From positions 1 to 41,392 of the forward strand of contig CANIUQ010000014.1 of NCBI GenBank assembly GCA_947470855.1: a stretch of 41,392 bases of DNA, given 5' to 3'. The DNA comes from Opitutia bacterium. GTDB taxonomy: Bacteria > Verrucomicrobiota > Verrucomicrobiia > Opitutales > UBA953. This document shows positions 15,226 to 23,472 of the stretch, piece by piece. The position numbers and the translations under genes are program-made. The notes beneath the pieces were generated by a model. That model did no database searches. It was not told where the DNA came from and saw nothing but the letters and a program-made list of their open reading frames with translations. The stretch's first letter is position 1. Every line of letters begins with the position of its first letter.

Positions 15226-17142
15226 TCAAGAGGGGGTGTGGGGTCTGCGTGCTCGGTGGGCCAGTAATCGAAGTCCATTGAGGCAGACGATGACCGTGCT
15301 TCCTTCATGAACAAGAACTCCAACACTGAGAGGCACTCCTTTAAAGACAGCGACCAAAGCCATGCCGAGGGCTGCACTAATGGATACGATGACATTAAAC
15401 CAGATTGCTGCGCGAGAGGCTTTACTGAGTTCAATCGCACCCAGAAGTTTGCTGATTTTATCTTCGGTTAGGACGACATCGCTGGATTCGAGGGCGGCAT
15501 CGCTTCCACGTCCGCCCATCGCAATAGCCACATCAGCCGCAGCTAAGCTTGGCGCATCGTTTACACCATCACCAACCATGGCTACGATGTGACCTTGGGC
15601 GGAGATTTTTCGAATCGTGAGCATCTTGGCCTCAGGTGTTTGCGATGAAGCGTAACTTTGTACGCCGACTTTCGTTGCGGCCACCGTGGCGGCACCCTCA
15701 TGGTCACCAGTGAGCATCATCGTTTGGATGTTCATTTGATGAAGCGTTTTTAGGGTAGGAGCACTTTCGCTTCGGATTTCATCAATGAGGGTGATACGGA
15801 CAAAAGTAGAACCATTGGATGCCCAAACTTCGCTCACAATCGAGCCACTTGGGATGGGGTTATCTTTTAAGCCATCTCCGCTGGTAAACTCCTTTGACCC
15901 GACCTTCCATAAACTTCCGTGCACGATACCCCTAATGCCATGACCGGGAACATTGGATAGATCAATGACCTCAATCTCTTTAGCTCCTTCATTGCGGCAT
16001 GCTTTAGTGATGGTTTGTGCGAAAGGGTGAGAGGAATTGCGCTCTAAAGACAGCACCGCCGATAAAGCCTCGACGCGATTCGCGGAAGAGGGTGAGACAT
16101 CGATTCGCGCCACTACAGGCTGACCGTAGGTCAGGGTTCCCGTTTTATCGAAGCAGATGTAATCAACCTGCGATAGTTTCTCGATGGCTGCACCACCGCG
16201 AAAAAGAATTCCCTGGCGAGCTCCTGCAGCAATCGATGCAAGGATGGCTGAAGGTACCGATAAAACGAGAGCGCAGGGACTGAGGGCGATGAGCAGGGTC
16301 ATCGAGCGATAAAAAGAGGATTCACTTCCTCCCCAAATCGGGCGAGGGAAGTAGAAAATTTGTATAACAAAAAAGGTGAGGGTAGCAAGGATGGCAAAAA
16401 TGGCATACCAATCTCCCCAGCGATCGATGAGACGCTGAGCTGGAGCTTTGCTTTCTTGGGCTTCGCGAATCAACTTAATGATACGCTGAAGTGTGCTATC
16501 CGATTCAGCTTTCGTAACCTTGATGATAAGGCGTCCCCAACTGTTTAGCGTGCCACTGGAAACTAAATCACCCGGGTGTTTATCCACTGGCTTGGCCTCG
16601 CCCGTAAGAGTACTCTCATCAATCGAACTTTGACCCGATTCCACAATACCATCGGCGGGGATCAACTCACCAGGCAGGACGATGATTTGTTGACCTGGTT
16701 GAATGTCCGCAGTGTTGATTTCAATCTCCGTTCCATCGCTTTGACGGCATCGGGCTTTTTTGGGAGCACGATCTAATAAGGCATCAATGGCACCATGGGT
16801 ACGATACATGGCGTAATGCTCAATTGCTCCAGCCGCCGAGAATAAGAAGAGGAGAAGAGCTGCTTCATCAATATGTCCTACTGAGGTCGCACCGATGGCG
16901 ACAAGGATCATGAGCATGTGGATATCGATGCGCTTTCCTCGAAGAGCCTCCCACGCATCAATCGCTGCGTCCCATCCGCCCGCTAGGCAAGAAACTGAAA
17001 GAAAGACATGGGAGAGTTTTATCGTGAAAGCTCCGAAATGAAAATCCCAAGGCAAGAACTGCGAGAGTAAGCCCGTGATGCCACTGATGGCACTTAGCAC
17101 AGCGAGTTTTTTCCATTCGTTGTGGCCGTTGTGTGAGCTCAT
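15226..17142 (-). CDS. P1B-type heavy-metal-transporting ATPase, P1B-4-like
   Basis: This 638-residue ion pump probably exports a divalent transition metal across the inner membrane. Motifs are TGE at 180-182 (actuator), the transmembrane metal site SPC at 288-290, the phosphorylation motif DKTGT at 332-336, [10 protein letters not shown], and the hinge [22 protein letters not shown]. The last membrane helices carry HEGST at 612-616. SPC together with HEGxT marks the P1B-4 subgroup (cobalt, iron(II) or zinc efflux), whereas copper pumps have CPC. No N-terminal CxxC metal-binding domain is present; the chain starts [12 protein letters not shown] with a few His residues. It is divergent from a His/Cys-containing ribbon-helix-helix protein, a candidate regulator. 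The metal is unproven. Confidence 0.92.
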   Translation of the reverse strand: MSSHNGHNEWKKLAVLSAISGITGLLSQFLPWDFHFGAFTIKLSHVFLSVSCLAGGWDAAIDAWEALRGKRIDIHMLMILVAIGATSVGHIDEAALLLFLFSAAGAIEHYAMYRTHGAIDALLDRAPKKARCRQSDGTEIEINTADIQPGQQIIVLPGELIPADGIVESGQSSIDESTLTGEAKPVDKHPGDLVSSGTLNSWGRLIIKVTKAESDSTLQRIIKLIREAQESKAPAQRLIDRWGDWYAIFAILATLTFFVIQIFYFPRPIWGGSESSFYRSMTLLIALSPCALVLSVPSAILASIAAGARQGILFRGGAAIEKLSQVDYICFDKTGTLTYGQPVVARIDVSPSSANRVEALSAVLSLERNSSHPFAQTITKACRNEGAKEIEVIDLSNVPGHGIRGIVHGSLWKVGSKEFTSGDGLKDNPIPSGSIVSEVWASNGSTFVRITLIDEIRSESAPTLKTLHQMNIQTMMLTGDHEGAATVAATKVGVQSYASSQTPEAKMLTIRKISAQGHIVAMVGDGVNDAPSLAAADVAIAMGGRGSDAALESSDVVLTEDKISKLLGAIELSKASRAAIWFNVIVSISAALGMALVAVFKGVPLSVGVLVHEGSTVIVCLNGLRLLAHRARRPHTPS

Positions 17143-17248
17143 ACGTGAAACACTGCGTTACTTTTCTCGTGGGTCAATCTTGCGCATAGAAATCAGAAAG
17201 GATGTTTGTATCAGTTTCCTCTTTACGATTTTTTTCTAAGGTGAGTTG

Positions 17249-17734
17249 ATGAGTGAAGAGGCTCACCATGAGACTGAGAAAAATTCCTCTTGCGCAACGT
17301 GTGCAAATCGTTATCAATCGTCATCAAGAGTTAACCGCAACGTGACGAACCGCACCGAAACCCCTAGCGAAAGCTTAATGACTGTGTCGCTCCCTCAAAA
17401 GCTACACACCGAAGCAATCGCGTTTCAGCAACGTTCTGGTTTCTCGACATTGAGTGAAGTGATTCGTCATGCTCTCGACTGTTATGTGGATCATCGTCCA
17501 AACGTAGAGCCGACAATTTCTCGCCAAGTTTCTTTCCGTGTTCCATCGGAGCTCCGTCATCGCATTACTCGTCAAGCACGTGCTGCAAGAGTAAGCGTGG
17601 GGCGAATCGTCAGGGTGGCCCTTCAGGCATTACCCTCAAACCCAACAACGATCCCAAATAAGGAAAAAACTATGGCAAAGAAGAAAAAGGCCGCTAAAAA
17701 AGCGACCAAGAAGGCCAAATCCAAGAAGAAGTAA
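17249..17734 (+). CDS. Tandem ribbon-helix-helix protein with Cys/His N-terminus and Lys-rich tail
   Basis: From ATG 17249 the product has 161 residues. Residues 1-25 contain EEAHHETE and CATCANRY, a plausible metal-binding cluster. Residues 44-81 (MTVSLPQKLHTEAIAFQQRS then TLSEVIRHALDCYV) and 92-129 (RQVSFRVPSELRHRITRQAR then SVGRIVRVALQAL) each look like a ribbon-helix-helix DNA-binding unit, so one chain may form a complete two-unit fold. The last 20 residues (MAKKKKAAKKATKKAKSKKK) are histone-H1-like. I know no named family with this whole layout. It is divergent from the metal ATPase across 106 bases, so autoregulation and control of that pump is the simplest guess. A second start within the frame may also yield the tail alone. 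A TTG at 17246 is an alternative start. Confidence 0.65.
   Translation: MSEEAHHETEKNSSCATCANRYQSSSRVNRNVTNRTETPSESLMTVSLPQKLHTEAIAFQQRSGFSTLSEVIRHALDCYVDHRPNVEPTISRQVSFRVPSELRHRITRQARAARVSVGRIVRVALQALPSNPTTIPNKEKTMAKKKKAAKKATKKAKSKKK
17672..17734 (+). other. Possible internal start giving a 20-residue Lys-rich peptide
   Basis: ATG 17672, in frame with the ribbon-helix-helix gene, is preceded by AAGGA with 8-base spacing. This is the best Shine-Dalgarno match seen in the window. Translation from it would give a free 20-residue peptide made almost only of Lys and Ala. It may equally be a chance result of Asn-Lys-Glu-Lys-Thr codons. Confidence 0.25.
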
Positions 17735-17769
17735 TTCTTCTCGGACTTCCCGTTCCCTGAACGGAGGCC

Positions 17770-17785
17770 ACCAGTAATTACTGGT
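17770..17785. promoter_or_regulatory. Perfect 16-base palindrome, possible operator
   Basis: ACCAGTAATTACTGGT reads the same on both strands with no central gap. It lies between the stop of the ribbon-helix-helix gene and its terminator, 105 bases before icd. A gapless palindrome is better suited to a dimeric DNA-binding protein than to an RNA hairpin. No second copy was noticed elsewhere in the window. Confidence 0.4.
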
Positions 17786-17790
17786 ATAAC

Positions 17791-17821
17791 AAGGACCCTC
17801 GCAAGGGGGTCCTTTTCTTTT
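17791..17821 (+). terminator. Terminator of the ribbon-helix-helix gene
   Basis: AAGGACCC (17791-17798) pairs with GGGTCCTT (17807-17814), followed by TTCTTTT. It is 56 bases after the stop codon. Confidence 0.8.
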
Positions 17822-17889
17822 GCTGGGGCATGGATGGATGTTGGCTTGAAAAAGTCGTCTCTGGCCTTTTGTCTCCCGGTTCATTCTCT

Positions 17890-19149
17890 ATGAGTTCTTC
17901 ATCTGCCCAGGCTGGTCGTATTACAATCTCCAACGGCAAGCTCCATGTTCCCGATCGCCCCATCATACCTTTTATTGAAGGTGACGGCACAGGTCCTGAC
18001 ATCTGGCGTGCCTCTGTTCGTGTTTTAGATGCGGCAGTGGCAAAAGCCTATTCGGGCAAGCGACAGATTCAGTGGCAGGAAGTTTTAGCCGGTGAGAAAG
18101 CTTTTAAGTCTACAGGTGATTGGTTGCCTGAAGCGACGCTAACCGCTTTTCGCGATTACTTAGTTGGTATCAAAGGACCTCTGACAACTCCTACAGGTGG
18201 AGGTATTCGCTCGTTAAATGTCGCCCTTCGTCAGCAACTCGATTTGTATGTCTGCTTGCGTCCTGTGCAATGGTTCTCGGGTGTGCCTTCGCCAGTAAAA
18301 AATCCAGGTAAAGTCGATATGGTTATTTTCCGGGAAAACACGGAAGATATTTATGCGGGAATTGATTTCGAAGCAGGTTCAGAAATTGCTCTGAAGACTT
18401 TAGATTTCATTAAGACTAACTTCCCTAAAGAGTTTAAGAAAATCCGTTTTGGCGGTGAACAGCCAACCACCGTTGGTATTGGTATTAAACCCGTTTCGCG
18501 TCCTGGATCGGAGCGTTTGATTCGTTCGGCGATTCAATACGCTATCGATAATAAGCGTAAGTCTGTTACCTTGGTTCACAAAGGTAATATCATGAAATAT
18601 ACCGAGGGTGCTTTCATGAAGTGGGGCTATGATTTGGCAAAGAGCGAGTTTGGTGCGGTGGAAATTGATGGCGGTCCATGGTGTAAGATTCCTGAAGGTA
18701 AGCCTGGCGCTGGTATCGTCATTAAAGATGCCATTGCAGACATCACTCTCCAACAGGTGCTTACCCGTCCGACGGATTTTGACGTTATTGCGACGCTCAA
18801 TTTGAACGGCGATTATCTTTCTGATGCTCTCGCTGCACAAGTCGGTGGTATCGGTATCGCTCCAGGAGGTAATATCAATTATCTTACAGGTCATGCCATC
18901 TTCGAGGCGACGCACGGTACGGCACCTAAGTATGCAGGCAAAGACGTTGTTAATCCAGGATCGGTCGTACTCTCGGGAGAAATGATGTTGCGATATCTCG
19001 GCTGGACAGAAGCTGCGGATTTAATCCTCAAAGGCTTGAATGGAGCTATTGGTGCTGGTCGAGTCACTTACGATTTCGCACGTCAGATGGAGGGCGCAAA
19101 AGAAATTAAGTGCTCCGAGTTTGGTGATGCGATTATCGCGGCTATGTAA
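17890..19149 (+). CDS. icd: Isocitrate dehydrogenase, NADP-dependent
   Basis: Icd oxidatively decarboxylates isocitrate to 2-oxoglutarate in the TCA cycle, supplying NADPH and the carbon skeleton for glutamate, which the proline and arginine genes of this window use. From ATG 17890 it has 419 residues, the normal size of the homodimeric bacterial enzyme. It shows [13 protein letters not shown], the substrate loop [19 protein letters not shown] with the regulatory Ser, [15 protein letters not shown], and [24 protein letters not shown]. Lys-Tyr in APKYAG and the later Val fit NADP rather than NAD use. The frame is open to 17830, but the first 20 residues of that version are not conserved. The Ser equivalent to the kinase-phosphorylated Ser113 of E. 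coli is present; no aceK is seen here. Confidence 0.96.
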   Translation: MSSSSAQAGRITISNGKLHVPDRPIIPFIEGDGTGPDIWRASVRVLDAAVAKAYSGKRQIQWQEVLAGEKAFKSTGDWLPEATLTAFRDYLVGIKGPLTTPTGGGIRSLNVALRQQLDLYVCLRPVQWFSGVPSPVKNPGKVDMVIFRENTEDIYAGIDFEAGSEIALKTLDFIKTNFPKEFKKIRFGGEQPTTVGIGIKPVSRPGSERLIRSAIQYAIDNKRKSVTLVHKGNIMKYTEGAFMKWGYDLAKSEFGAVEIDGGPWCKIPEGKPGAGIVIKDAIADITLQQVLTRPTDFDVIATLNLNGDYLSDALAAQVGGIGIAPGGNINYLTGHAIFEATHGTAPKYAGKDVVNPGSVVLSGEMMLRYLGWTEAADLILKGLNGAIGAGRVTYDFARQMEGAKEIKCSEFGDAIIAAM

Positions 19150-19171
19150 TCAGCCGTCTTAACGGGTCATT

Positions 19172-19206
19172 GCAAAAGCTAAGCCCCTCTTGGGGCTTGC
19201 TTTTGC
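19172..19206 (+). terminator. Terminator after icd
   Basis: Two stacked stems, GCAAAAGC/GCTTTTGC (19172-19179 with 19199-19206) and AAGCCCC/GGGGCTT (19181-19187 with 19192-19198), are joined by a one-base bulge with a 4-base loop. The T-run lies in the right arm. It is nearly symmetrical and may act on both strands. Confidence 0.75.
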
Positions 19207-19243
19207 TGCCCTTTAGGCCAAAAACGAGTTCATCGCCCTACCT

Positions 19244-20020
19244 ATGAAATCCACTCTTAATGTTTTGGCTCTTGCGGTTTTTAGTACTGGTTGTGTTTAC
19301 GCTCAAAATACACCCACCGATGCTCCTTCGCCCGTGATTCTTTCAGAGGTATCCGTGCGCGGCGGAATCAGCTGGTCTCTTAAAAACGTTTACCGCGGTA
19401 AGGAGCGTTCCGATGGCGAGGGATTATTCGCTGCTCAAGTTACTCTTGAGTCCAGTATCCCCAACAAAGCTGGTTACAGTGTGTATGCCAGTGCTTACAG
19501 TGCCGACGCTTTTGAGCGCACTTATAATTTCGGTGTCCGCAATGATTCCAGCTTGGGGAATTTTGATTTAGGTTACCAGCATTCAACGGCTCACAGTGGT
19601 GCCGCACGTTTAGCCACTGACGGATTTACCCAAATCCCCACCAACGGCGAAGCATACCTTGGTTACATTTCAACCAAAGACGTTGTCCTGCGTCCCTCTC
19701 TTTACGTCTTCTATAGTTTCGACTTACAAGAGACCAATGTTGTTCTCTCTGGGCGCAAAGACTTTGCTGGTGCGGAGATTGGCCTTCCTGGCTTTGATTT
19801 GACGACTAAGTTCTACGCTGGTGCTGACCACGCTTCGACTACGGTATTTGACCGCGCGAATTCCTACTACTATCTTGGTGCTTCGGCTGACATTACACGA
19901 CCTGTCGGCACCAATGGTTTAATCGGTCTCGGCGTAAACTGGGCCTATAATACCGATAAGTTGCCCCAAACTGAGGGCTCAACATTCTGGTATAAAGTCT
20001 ACACCGCCTTCCGTTTTTAA
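19244..20020 (+). CDS. Predicted outer-membrane beta-barrel protein
   Basis: This 258-residue protein has a signal peptide (MKSTLNVLALAVFSTGCVYA, cleaved before QNT). The Cys at residue 17 does not sit in a proper lipobox, so it is not a likely lipoprotein. After a short linker there are amphipathic beta strands such as SWSLKNVYRGKERSDG, GYSVYASAYSADAF, FDLGYQHSTAH, LRPSLYVFYSFDL, and the closing strand FWYKVYTAFRF with terminal Phe. The length predicts about 10 to 12 strands. It resembles small verrucomicrobial and proteobacterial barrel proteins with no assigned substrate. The signal peptide ends YAQ like that of the porin at 343. It stands alone between the icd terminator and the ribosomal genes. 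Confidence 0.7.
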   Translation: MKSTLNVLALAVFSTGCVYAQNTPTDAPSPVILSEVSVRGGISWSLKNVYRGKERSDGEGLFAAQVTLESSIPNKAGYSVYASAYSADAFERTYNFGVRNDSSLGNFDLGYQHSTAHSGAARLATDGFTQIPTNGEAYLGYISTKDVVLRPSLYVFYSFDLQETNVVLSGRKDFAGAEIGLPGFDLTTKFYAGADHASTTVFDRANSYYYLGASADITRPVGTNGLIGLGVNWAYNTDKLPQTEGSTFWYKVYTAFRF

Positions 20021-20168
20021 GGCTCATTTCTGCTTCTTTCGACCAGGACAGGGGGCTGAATCTCTCCGTTTTGGAATGCCCCCTAGGTCTAGCTTGGATG
20101 GCCATTTTTTAGGCATATTCGGGGTTGACGGAGGGGGCTGAAGTCTCATTTTCCGACTTTCCCTCTTT

Positions 20169-20612
20169 ATGAAGACCACTCTCGCTAAGAACGTCCAACT
20201 CAAGGACAAGACCTGGTATGTGATTGATGCCAAGGACCAAGTTCTCGGACGCCTCGCCGTAAAAATTGCTAACGTCCTCCGTGGACGTCACAAGCCCACT
20301 TACACCCCCAATGTCGATACGGGTGACTACGTCATCGTGATTAACGCTGACAAAGTCCTCCTCACTGGATCCAAGGAAACCGACAAGACCTATATGTTCT
20401 ACACAGGTTGGGTCGGCACTGCCTACCGTCGCTCTGCTGCTGCTATGCGCGAGCGTCGTCCAGAGTTTCTTATTAAGCATGCTGTGAAAGGAATGCTTCC
20501 TAAGAATCGTCTCGCTAATGATATGTTGCTCAAACTTCGCGTTTACGCGGGAGAAAAGCATGATCATGCCGCAGCGAATCCCGTTCCTTTCCCAGCTTTT
20601 CCTAAGGTCTAA
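20169..20612 (+). CDS. rplM: 50S ribosomal protein L13
   Basis: L13 is an early-assembly protein of the large ribosomal subunit. At 147 residues it is of normal size. It shows WYVIDAKDQVLGRLAVKIANVLRGRHKPTYTPNVDTGDYVIV, YTGWVGTAYRR, and the C-terminal family motif AVKGMLPKNRLANDMLLKLRVYAGEKHDH. It forms the conserved pair with rpsI, which begins 10 bases later. The ATG is preceded only by a pyrimidine-rich run (CTTTCCCTCTTT) and not by a Shine-Dalgarno sequence, which is striking for such a highly expressed gene. TTGACG at 20125-20130 could be a -35 box, but no good -10 follows. Confidence 0.98.
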   Translation: MKTTLAKNVQLKDKTWYVIDAKDQVLGRLAVKIANVLRGRHKPTYTPNVDTGDYVIVINADKVLLTGSKETDKTYMFYTGWVGTAYRRSAAAMRERRPEFLIKHAVKGMLPKNRLANDMLLKLRVYAGEKHDHAAANPVPFPAFPKV

Positions 20613-20622
20613 TTTTTTCTAA

Positions 20623-21024
20623 ATGAGCGCTACAAAGTCTTCAGCCATCACTGCCGTCGGTCGTCGTAAAACTGCCTCGGCTCGCATCCGCCTTTCTCGT
20701 GGTACGGGTGCCATCTCGATTAACGGTAAACCTCTTCAGGAATACCTTTACACCGAGGCTCTTGTTAAGTCGGCCACCGCTCCTCTCCGTACTGCTGGTA
20801 TTGAGGGGCAAGTCGATGTGACCGTCAATGTCATCGGGGGTGGTCCTAATGGTCAAGCTGGTGCCATCTCTCATGGTTTAGCTCGAGCGATTCAAAAGTT
20901 CGACCCTGCACATCGTGCTCCTTTGAAGAAGGGTGGATTACTGACCCGTGACGGCCGTATGCGCGAGCGTAAGAAGCCTGGTCGCCCTGGCGCCCGCAAG
21001 CGTTTCCAGTTCTCCAAGCGTTAA
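20623..21024 (+). CDS. rpsI: 30S ribosomal protein S9
   Basis: S9 belongs to the head of the small subunit; its C-terminal tail reaches the P-site tRNA anticodon. The 133 residues include AVGRRKTASARIRL at the N-terminus, GGGPNGQAGAISHGLARAIQ, and the basic tail TRDGRMRERKKPGRPGARKRFQFSKR ending in the usual Lys-Arg. It is co-transcribed with rplM (10-base gap) and ends at a strong terminator. Confidence 0.98.
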   Translation: MSATKSSAITAVGRRKTASARIRLSRGTGAISINGKPLQEYLYTEALVKSATAPLRTAGIEGQVDVTVNVIGGGPNGQAGAISHGLARAIQKFDPAHRAPLKKGGLLTRDGRMRERKKPGRPGARKRFQFSKR

Positions 21025-21049
21025 TTCGCAGACTTATTGGAATGTATCA

Positions 21050-21072
21050 GGCCCCAGTTTTGGGGCCTTTTT
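21050..21072 (+). terminator. Terminator of rplM-rpsI
   Basis: GGCCCCA (21050-21056) pairs with TGGGGCC (21061-21067) around GTTT and is followed by TTTTTG. It is 25 bases after the rpsI stop. Confidence 0.9.
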
Positions 21073-21109
21073 GTTACCTAGATTTCTGTATTCAATCGCC
21101 TAATCTTCG

Positions 21110-21115
21110 TATAAT
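21110..21115 (+). promoter_or_regulatory. -10 box of the arginine cluster
   Basis: A perfect TATAAT ends 17 bases before the argC ATG, just after the rpsI terminator. The -35 region (about 21085-21092, TCTGTATT) is poor. The RNA should start near 21122, leaving a leader of about 11 bases. No ArgR-type box was recognised. Confidence 0.5.
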
Positions 21116-21132
21116 TCTTATTTCACTCCTCT

Positions 21133-22182
21133 ATGAAAGAGCAACTGACCAAAGTCGGTATCGTGGGCGCCTCTGGCTACACTGGCGAAGAACTCGTGCG
21201 TGTTCTCGCACAGCACCCTCATGTGAAGTTAGCCCAAGTGTGTTCGCGTTCCTTAGCTGGGAAATTTGTGGTCGATGAGTTGCCTCGGTTGCGGGGAATA
21301 CTCGATGCCTCTTTAACTTTTACGGCGTCGTCACCCGCAGACTGTGCTGCTTCCGATGTGGATGTTTGGTTTCTTGCTTTACCTCACGGTGTCGCGACGG
21401 AGTACGCCCAGCCACTCGTTGCTGCAGGTAAACGGGTTTTAGATTTATCGGCTGATTTTCGATTAAGGGATTTGGCCAATTACAAAAAATATTATGGGCA
21501 TGATCATCCCGCGCCTGCTCTCGCCGCCCAAGCCCACTATGTAATCCCCGAGTTGCAGTTGGACGACGCTTGGAAAAAAGCGAAGTTAATCGCTTGTCCA
21601 GGTTGTTACCCCACGAGCATACAAGTGCCATTGGTTCCGCTCTTGCGGGCTGGCTTAATTAAGCCTGAACCAGGTCGGTTAGTGATTAATTCGAGTAGCG
21701 GTGTTTCGGGGGCAGGGAAGAAGGCTGATATTCATTTCCTCTTTAGCGAGCGTGAGGGTTCAATCAAAGCCTACGGCATTCCTCAACATCGGCATATTGC
21801 TGAGATTGAGGAAGCCTTTACGGCAGCGGCTGGGCAGCCTGTGCTGATTCAATTCAATCCACATTTAGCACCCATGCATCGTGGTATTGCCTCGACCATC
21901 GTGGTCCCTGCTCAAGGTACTACCATTGCACAGGTTGAAGATTGCTGGCAAAAAGCCTATGCTGGTCGGCCCTTTGTCACGATTTTGAAATCGGGCGACT
22001 TTCCCGATACCGCTCACGTCGCTCATACGAATCGGGTCGCCATGTCGGCAGTGGTTGATACTCGGACGGGTAATTTAATTATCACTTCCGTGATTGATAA
22101 TTTACTGAAAGGGGCGGGCGGCCAAGCCATCCAAGCTTTGAATTTAATGATGGGCTGGAAAGAAACGGCCGGTCTCCGTTAA
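21133..22182 (+). CDS. argC: N-acetyl-gamma-glutamyl-phosphate reductase
   Basis: ArgC reduces N-acetylglutamyl-5-phosphate with NADPH to the semialdehyde, the third step of ornithine synthesis. The 349 residues begin with the Rossmann motif VGIVGASGYTGEELVR and contain VWFLALPHGVA, VLDLSADFR, and the active-site IACPGCYPTS, whose second Cys (residue 158) is the nucleophile. The C-terminal half has SGVSGAGKKA, PQHRHIAEIE and NLLKGAGGQAIQALNLM. It is the first gene of the cluster and lies 9 bases before argJ. This is a normal-length, type 1 enzyme. Confidence 0.97.
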   Translation: MKEQLTKVGIVGASGYTGEELVRVLAQHPHVKLAQVCSRSLAGKFVVDELPRLRGILDASLTFTASSPADCAASDVDVWFLALPHGVATEYAQPLVAAGKRVLDLSADFRLRDLANYKKYYGHDHPAPALAAQAHYVIPELQLDDAWKKAKLIACPGCYPTSIQVPLVPLLRAGLIKPEPGRLVINSSSGVSGAGKKADIHFLFSEREGSIKAYGIPQHRHIAEIEEAFTAAAGQPVLIQFNPHLAPMHRGIASTIVVPAQGTTIAQVEDCWQKAYAGRPFVTILKSGDFPDTAHVAHTNRVAMSAVVDTRTGNLIITSVIDNLLKGAGGQAIQALNLMMGWKETAGLR

Positions 22183-22191
22183 TTTTATTTT

Positions 22192-23421
22192 ATGGCTATC
22201 GAGTTTATTCACGATTCCCCAGGTATCACGGATGTTCCTGGTTTTCGCGTGGGCGCTACGGGTTGCGATATCAGAAATAAGAATGGGGATCGCCTAGACC
22301 TCGCTTTGATTGTGGCTGACCAGCCCTGCGCAGCCGCGGGGGTGTTTACAACGAACGATGTCAAAGCGGCACCCGTGCGCTATTCGCAAACGGTTTTGCT
22401 TTCCTCCCGAGGTTTAGTGCGCGGAGTGGTGGCCAATAGTGGCAATGCGAATGCATGCACCTCCACTCAAGGGGATAGCGATGCTCAGAAAATGGCTGAA
22501 TTGTCGGCCAAGGCAGTCGGTTCACCTCACGATATTTTTGTCGTTTGTTCTACTGGCCGAATCGGGGAACTTTTGCCGATGTCCAAAGTTGCGGCAGGCA
22601 TTGCCACTGCCGCAGCACGCTTATCCAATCAAGCTAGCGAAGGAATGCGTGCGGCCGAAGCTATCTTAACTTCTGATACCAGACCTAAAACAGCGACAGC
22701 ACGTTTTTTATGGCAGGGTAAAAAAATCAGTGTGGCAGGTTTTGCGAAAGGAGCTGGAATGATTGAGCCGAATATGGCGACGATGTTAGCTTTTATTGCC
22801 ACGGATGCAGTTGTGGAGTCGGCTTATCTTAAAACCTCGCTCAAGTCTGCTGCGGATCAGTCGTTCAATTGTGTGAGTGTGGATGGCGATATGTCTACCA
22901 ATGATACGGTGATATTACTCGCTTCGGGCGTTTCTGGGGTGGTGTTAAATGAGTCGTCAGAGGCGACTCTAAAAAAACTCTTCCAAGAGGCGGTTGACCG
23001 AGTTTGTTTTGCGCTTGCCGAGAAAATTGTCGGCGATGGGGAGAAGATAACGAAGGTTGTTGCGGTCGAAGTTCTAGGCGCTCGCCAGCGTGCCGATGCC
23101 GAGAAGATTGCCCGAGCGATTGGCAATTCGCTTTTGGTTAAATCGTCCTGGTTTGGCGAGGACCCTAATTGGGGTCGCTTGGCTGATGCTGCTGGCTATG
23201 CCCGAACGGGCCTTGATGAAGCGAAATTGGATATCTACTACAATGATGTGCCAGCCGTGGTGGCCGGCCGTCCTTTGCCTGAAAATAAGCTACGCTGGAA
23301 GGAAATCGTCAAAGCCCGCCAGTTTACCGTTCGTCTTAACCTGCATCTGGGCGACGCGAAATTCCGTTTGTTGGCCTCCGATTTGACAGACGGGTATGTA
23401 AATTACAACAAGAGTGAGTGA
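22192..23421 (+). CDS. argJ: Glutamate N-acetyltransferase / ornithine acetyltransferase
   Basis: ArgJ moves the acetyl group from N-acetylornithine back to glutamate, giving the cyclic form of ornithine synthesis. It is made as a precursor that cleaves itself at Ala-Thr in KGAGMIEPNMATMLAFIATDA (Thr197 becomes the nucleophile). The 409-residue chain also shows FTTNDVKAAPVRYSQ, VANSGNANACTS, VCSTGRIGE, FNCVSVDGDMSTNDT and the C-terminal SSWFGEDPNWGRL. A bifunctional enzyme also making acetylglutamate from acetyl-CoA cannot be excluded from sequence. Its presence explains why no argE is needed in the cluster. Confidence 0.97.
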   Translation: MAIEFIHDSPGITDVPGFRVGATGCDIRNKNGDRLDLALIVADQPCAAAGVFTTNDVKAAPVRYSQTVLLSSRGLVRGVVANSGNANACTSTQGDSDAQKMAELSAKAVGSPHDIFVVCSTGRIGELLPMSKVAAGIATAAARLSNQASEGMRAAEAILTSDTRPKTATARFLWQGKKISVAGFAKGAGMIEPNMATMLAFIATDAVVESAYLKTSLKSAADQSFNCVSVDGDMSTNDTVILLASGVSGVVLNESSEATLKKLFQEAVDRVCFALAEKIVGDGEKITKVVAVEVLGARQRADAEKIARAIGNSLLVKSSWFGEDPNWGRLADAAGYARTGLDEAKLDIYYNDVPAVVAGRPLPENKLRWKEIVKARQFTVRLNLHLGDAKFRLLASDLTDGYVNYNKSE

Positions 23422-23472
23422 TGTAATTTTCATTGCCCACTGGCTTCGTCCGCTAAAACTTTAACCAGAAAG

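Noticed and set aside
15190-15228. CCTCTT/AAGAGG pair between the RNase E/G and ATPase genes as a bidirectional terminator
   Set aside because: The stem is 6 bases with a 12-base loop and no T-run on either strand.
17143-17248. Operator for the ribbon-helix-helix protein in the shared promoter gap
   Set aside because: I looked for inverted or direct repeats between the two divergent genes and found only short, imperfect ones.
17830-17889. Longer icd beginning at 17830
   Set aside because: The first 20 residues are not conserved and ATG 17890 gives the normal enzyme length.
19244-19306. Lipoprotein signal in the small barrel protein (Cys at residue 17)
   Set aside because: The residues before Cys (FSTG) lack the Leu/Val/Ile at -3, while a good type I cleavage site follows at VYA.
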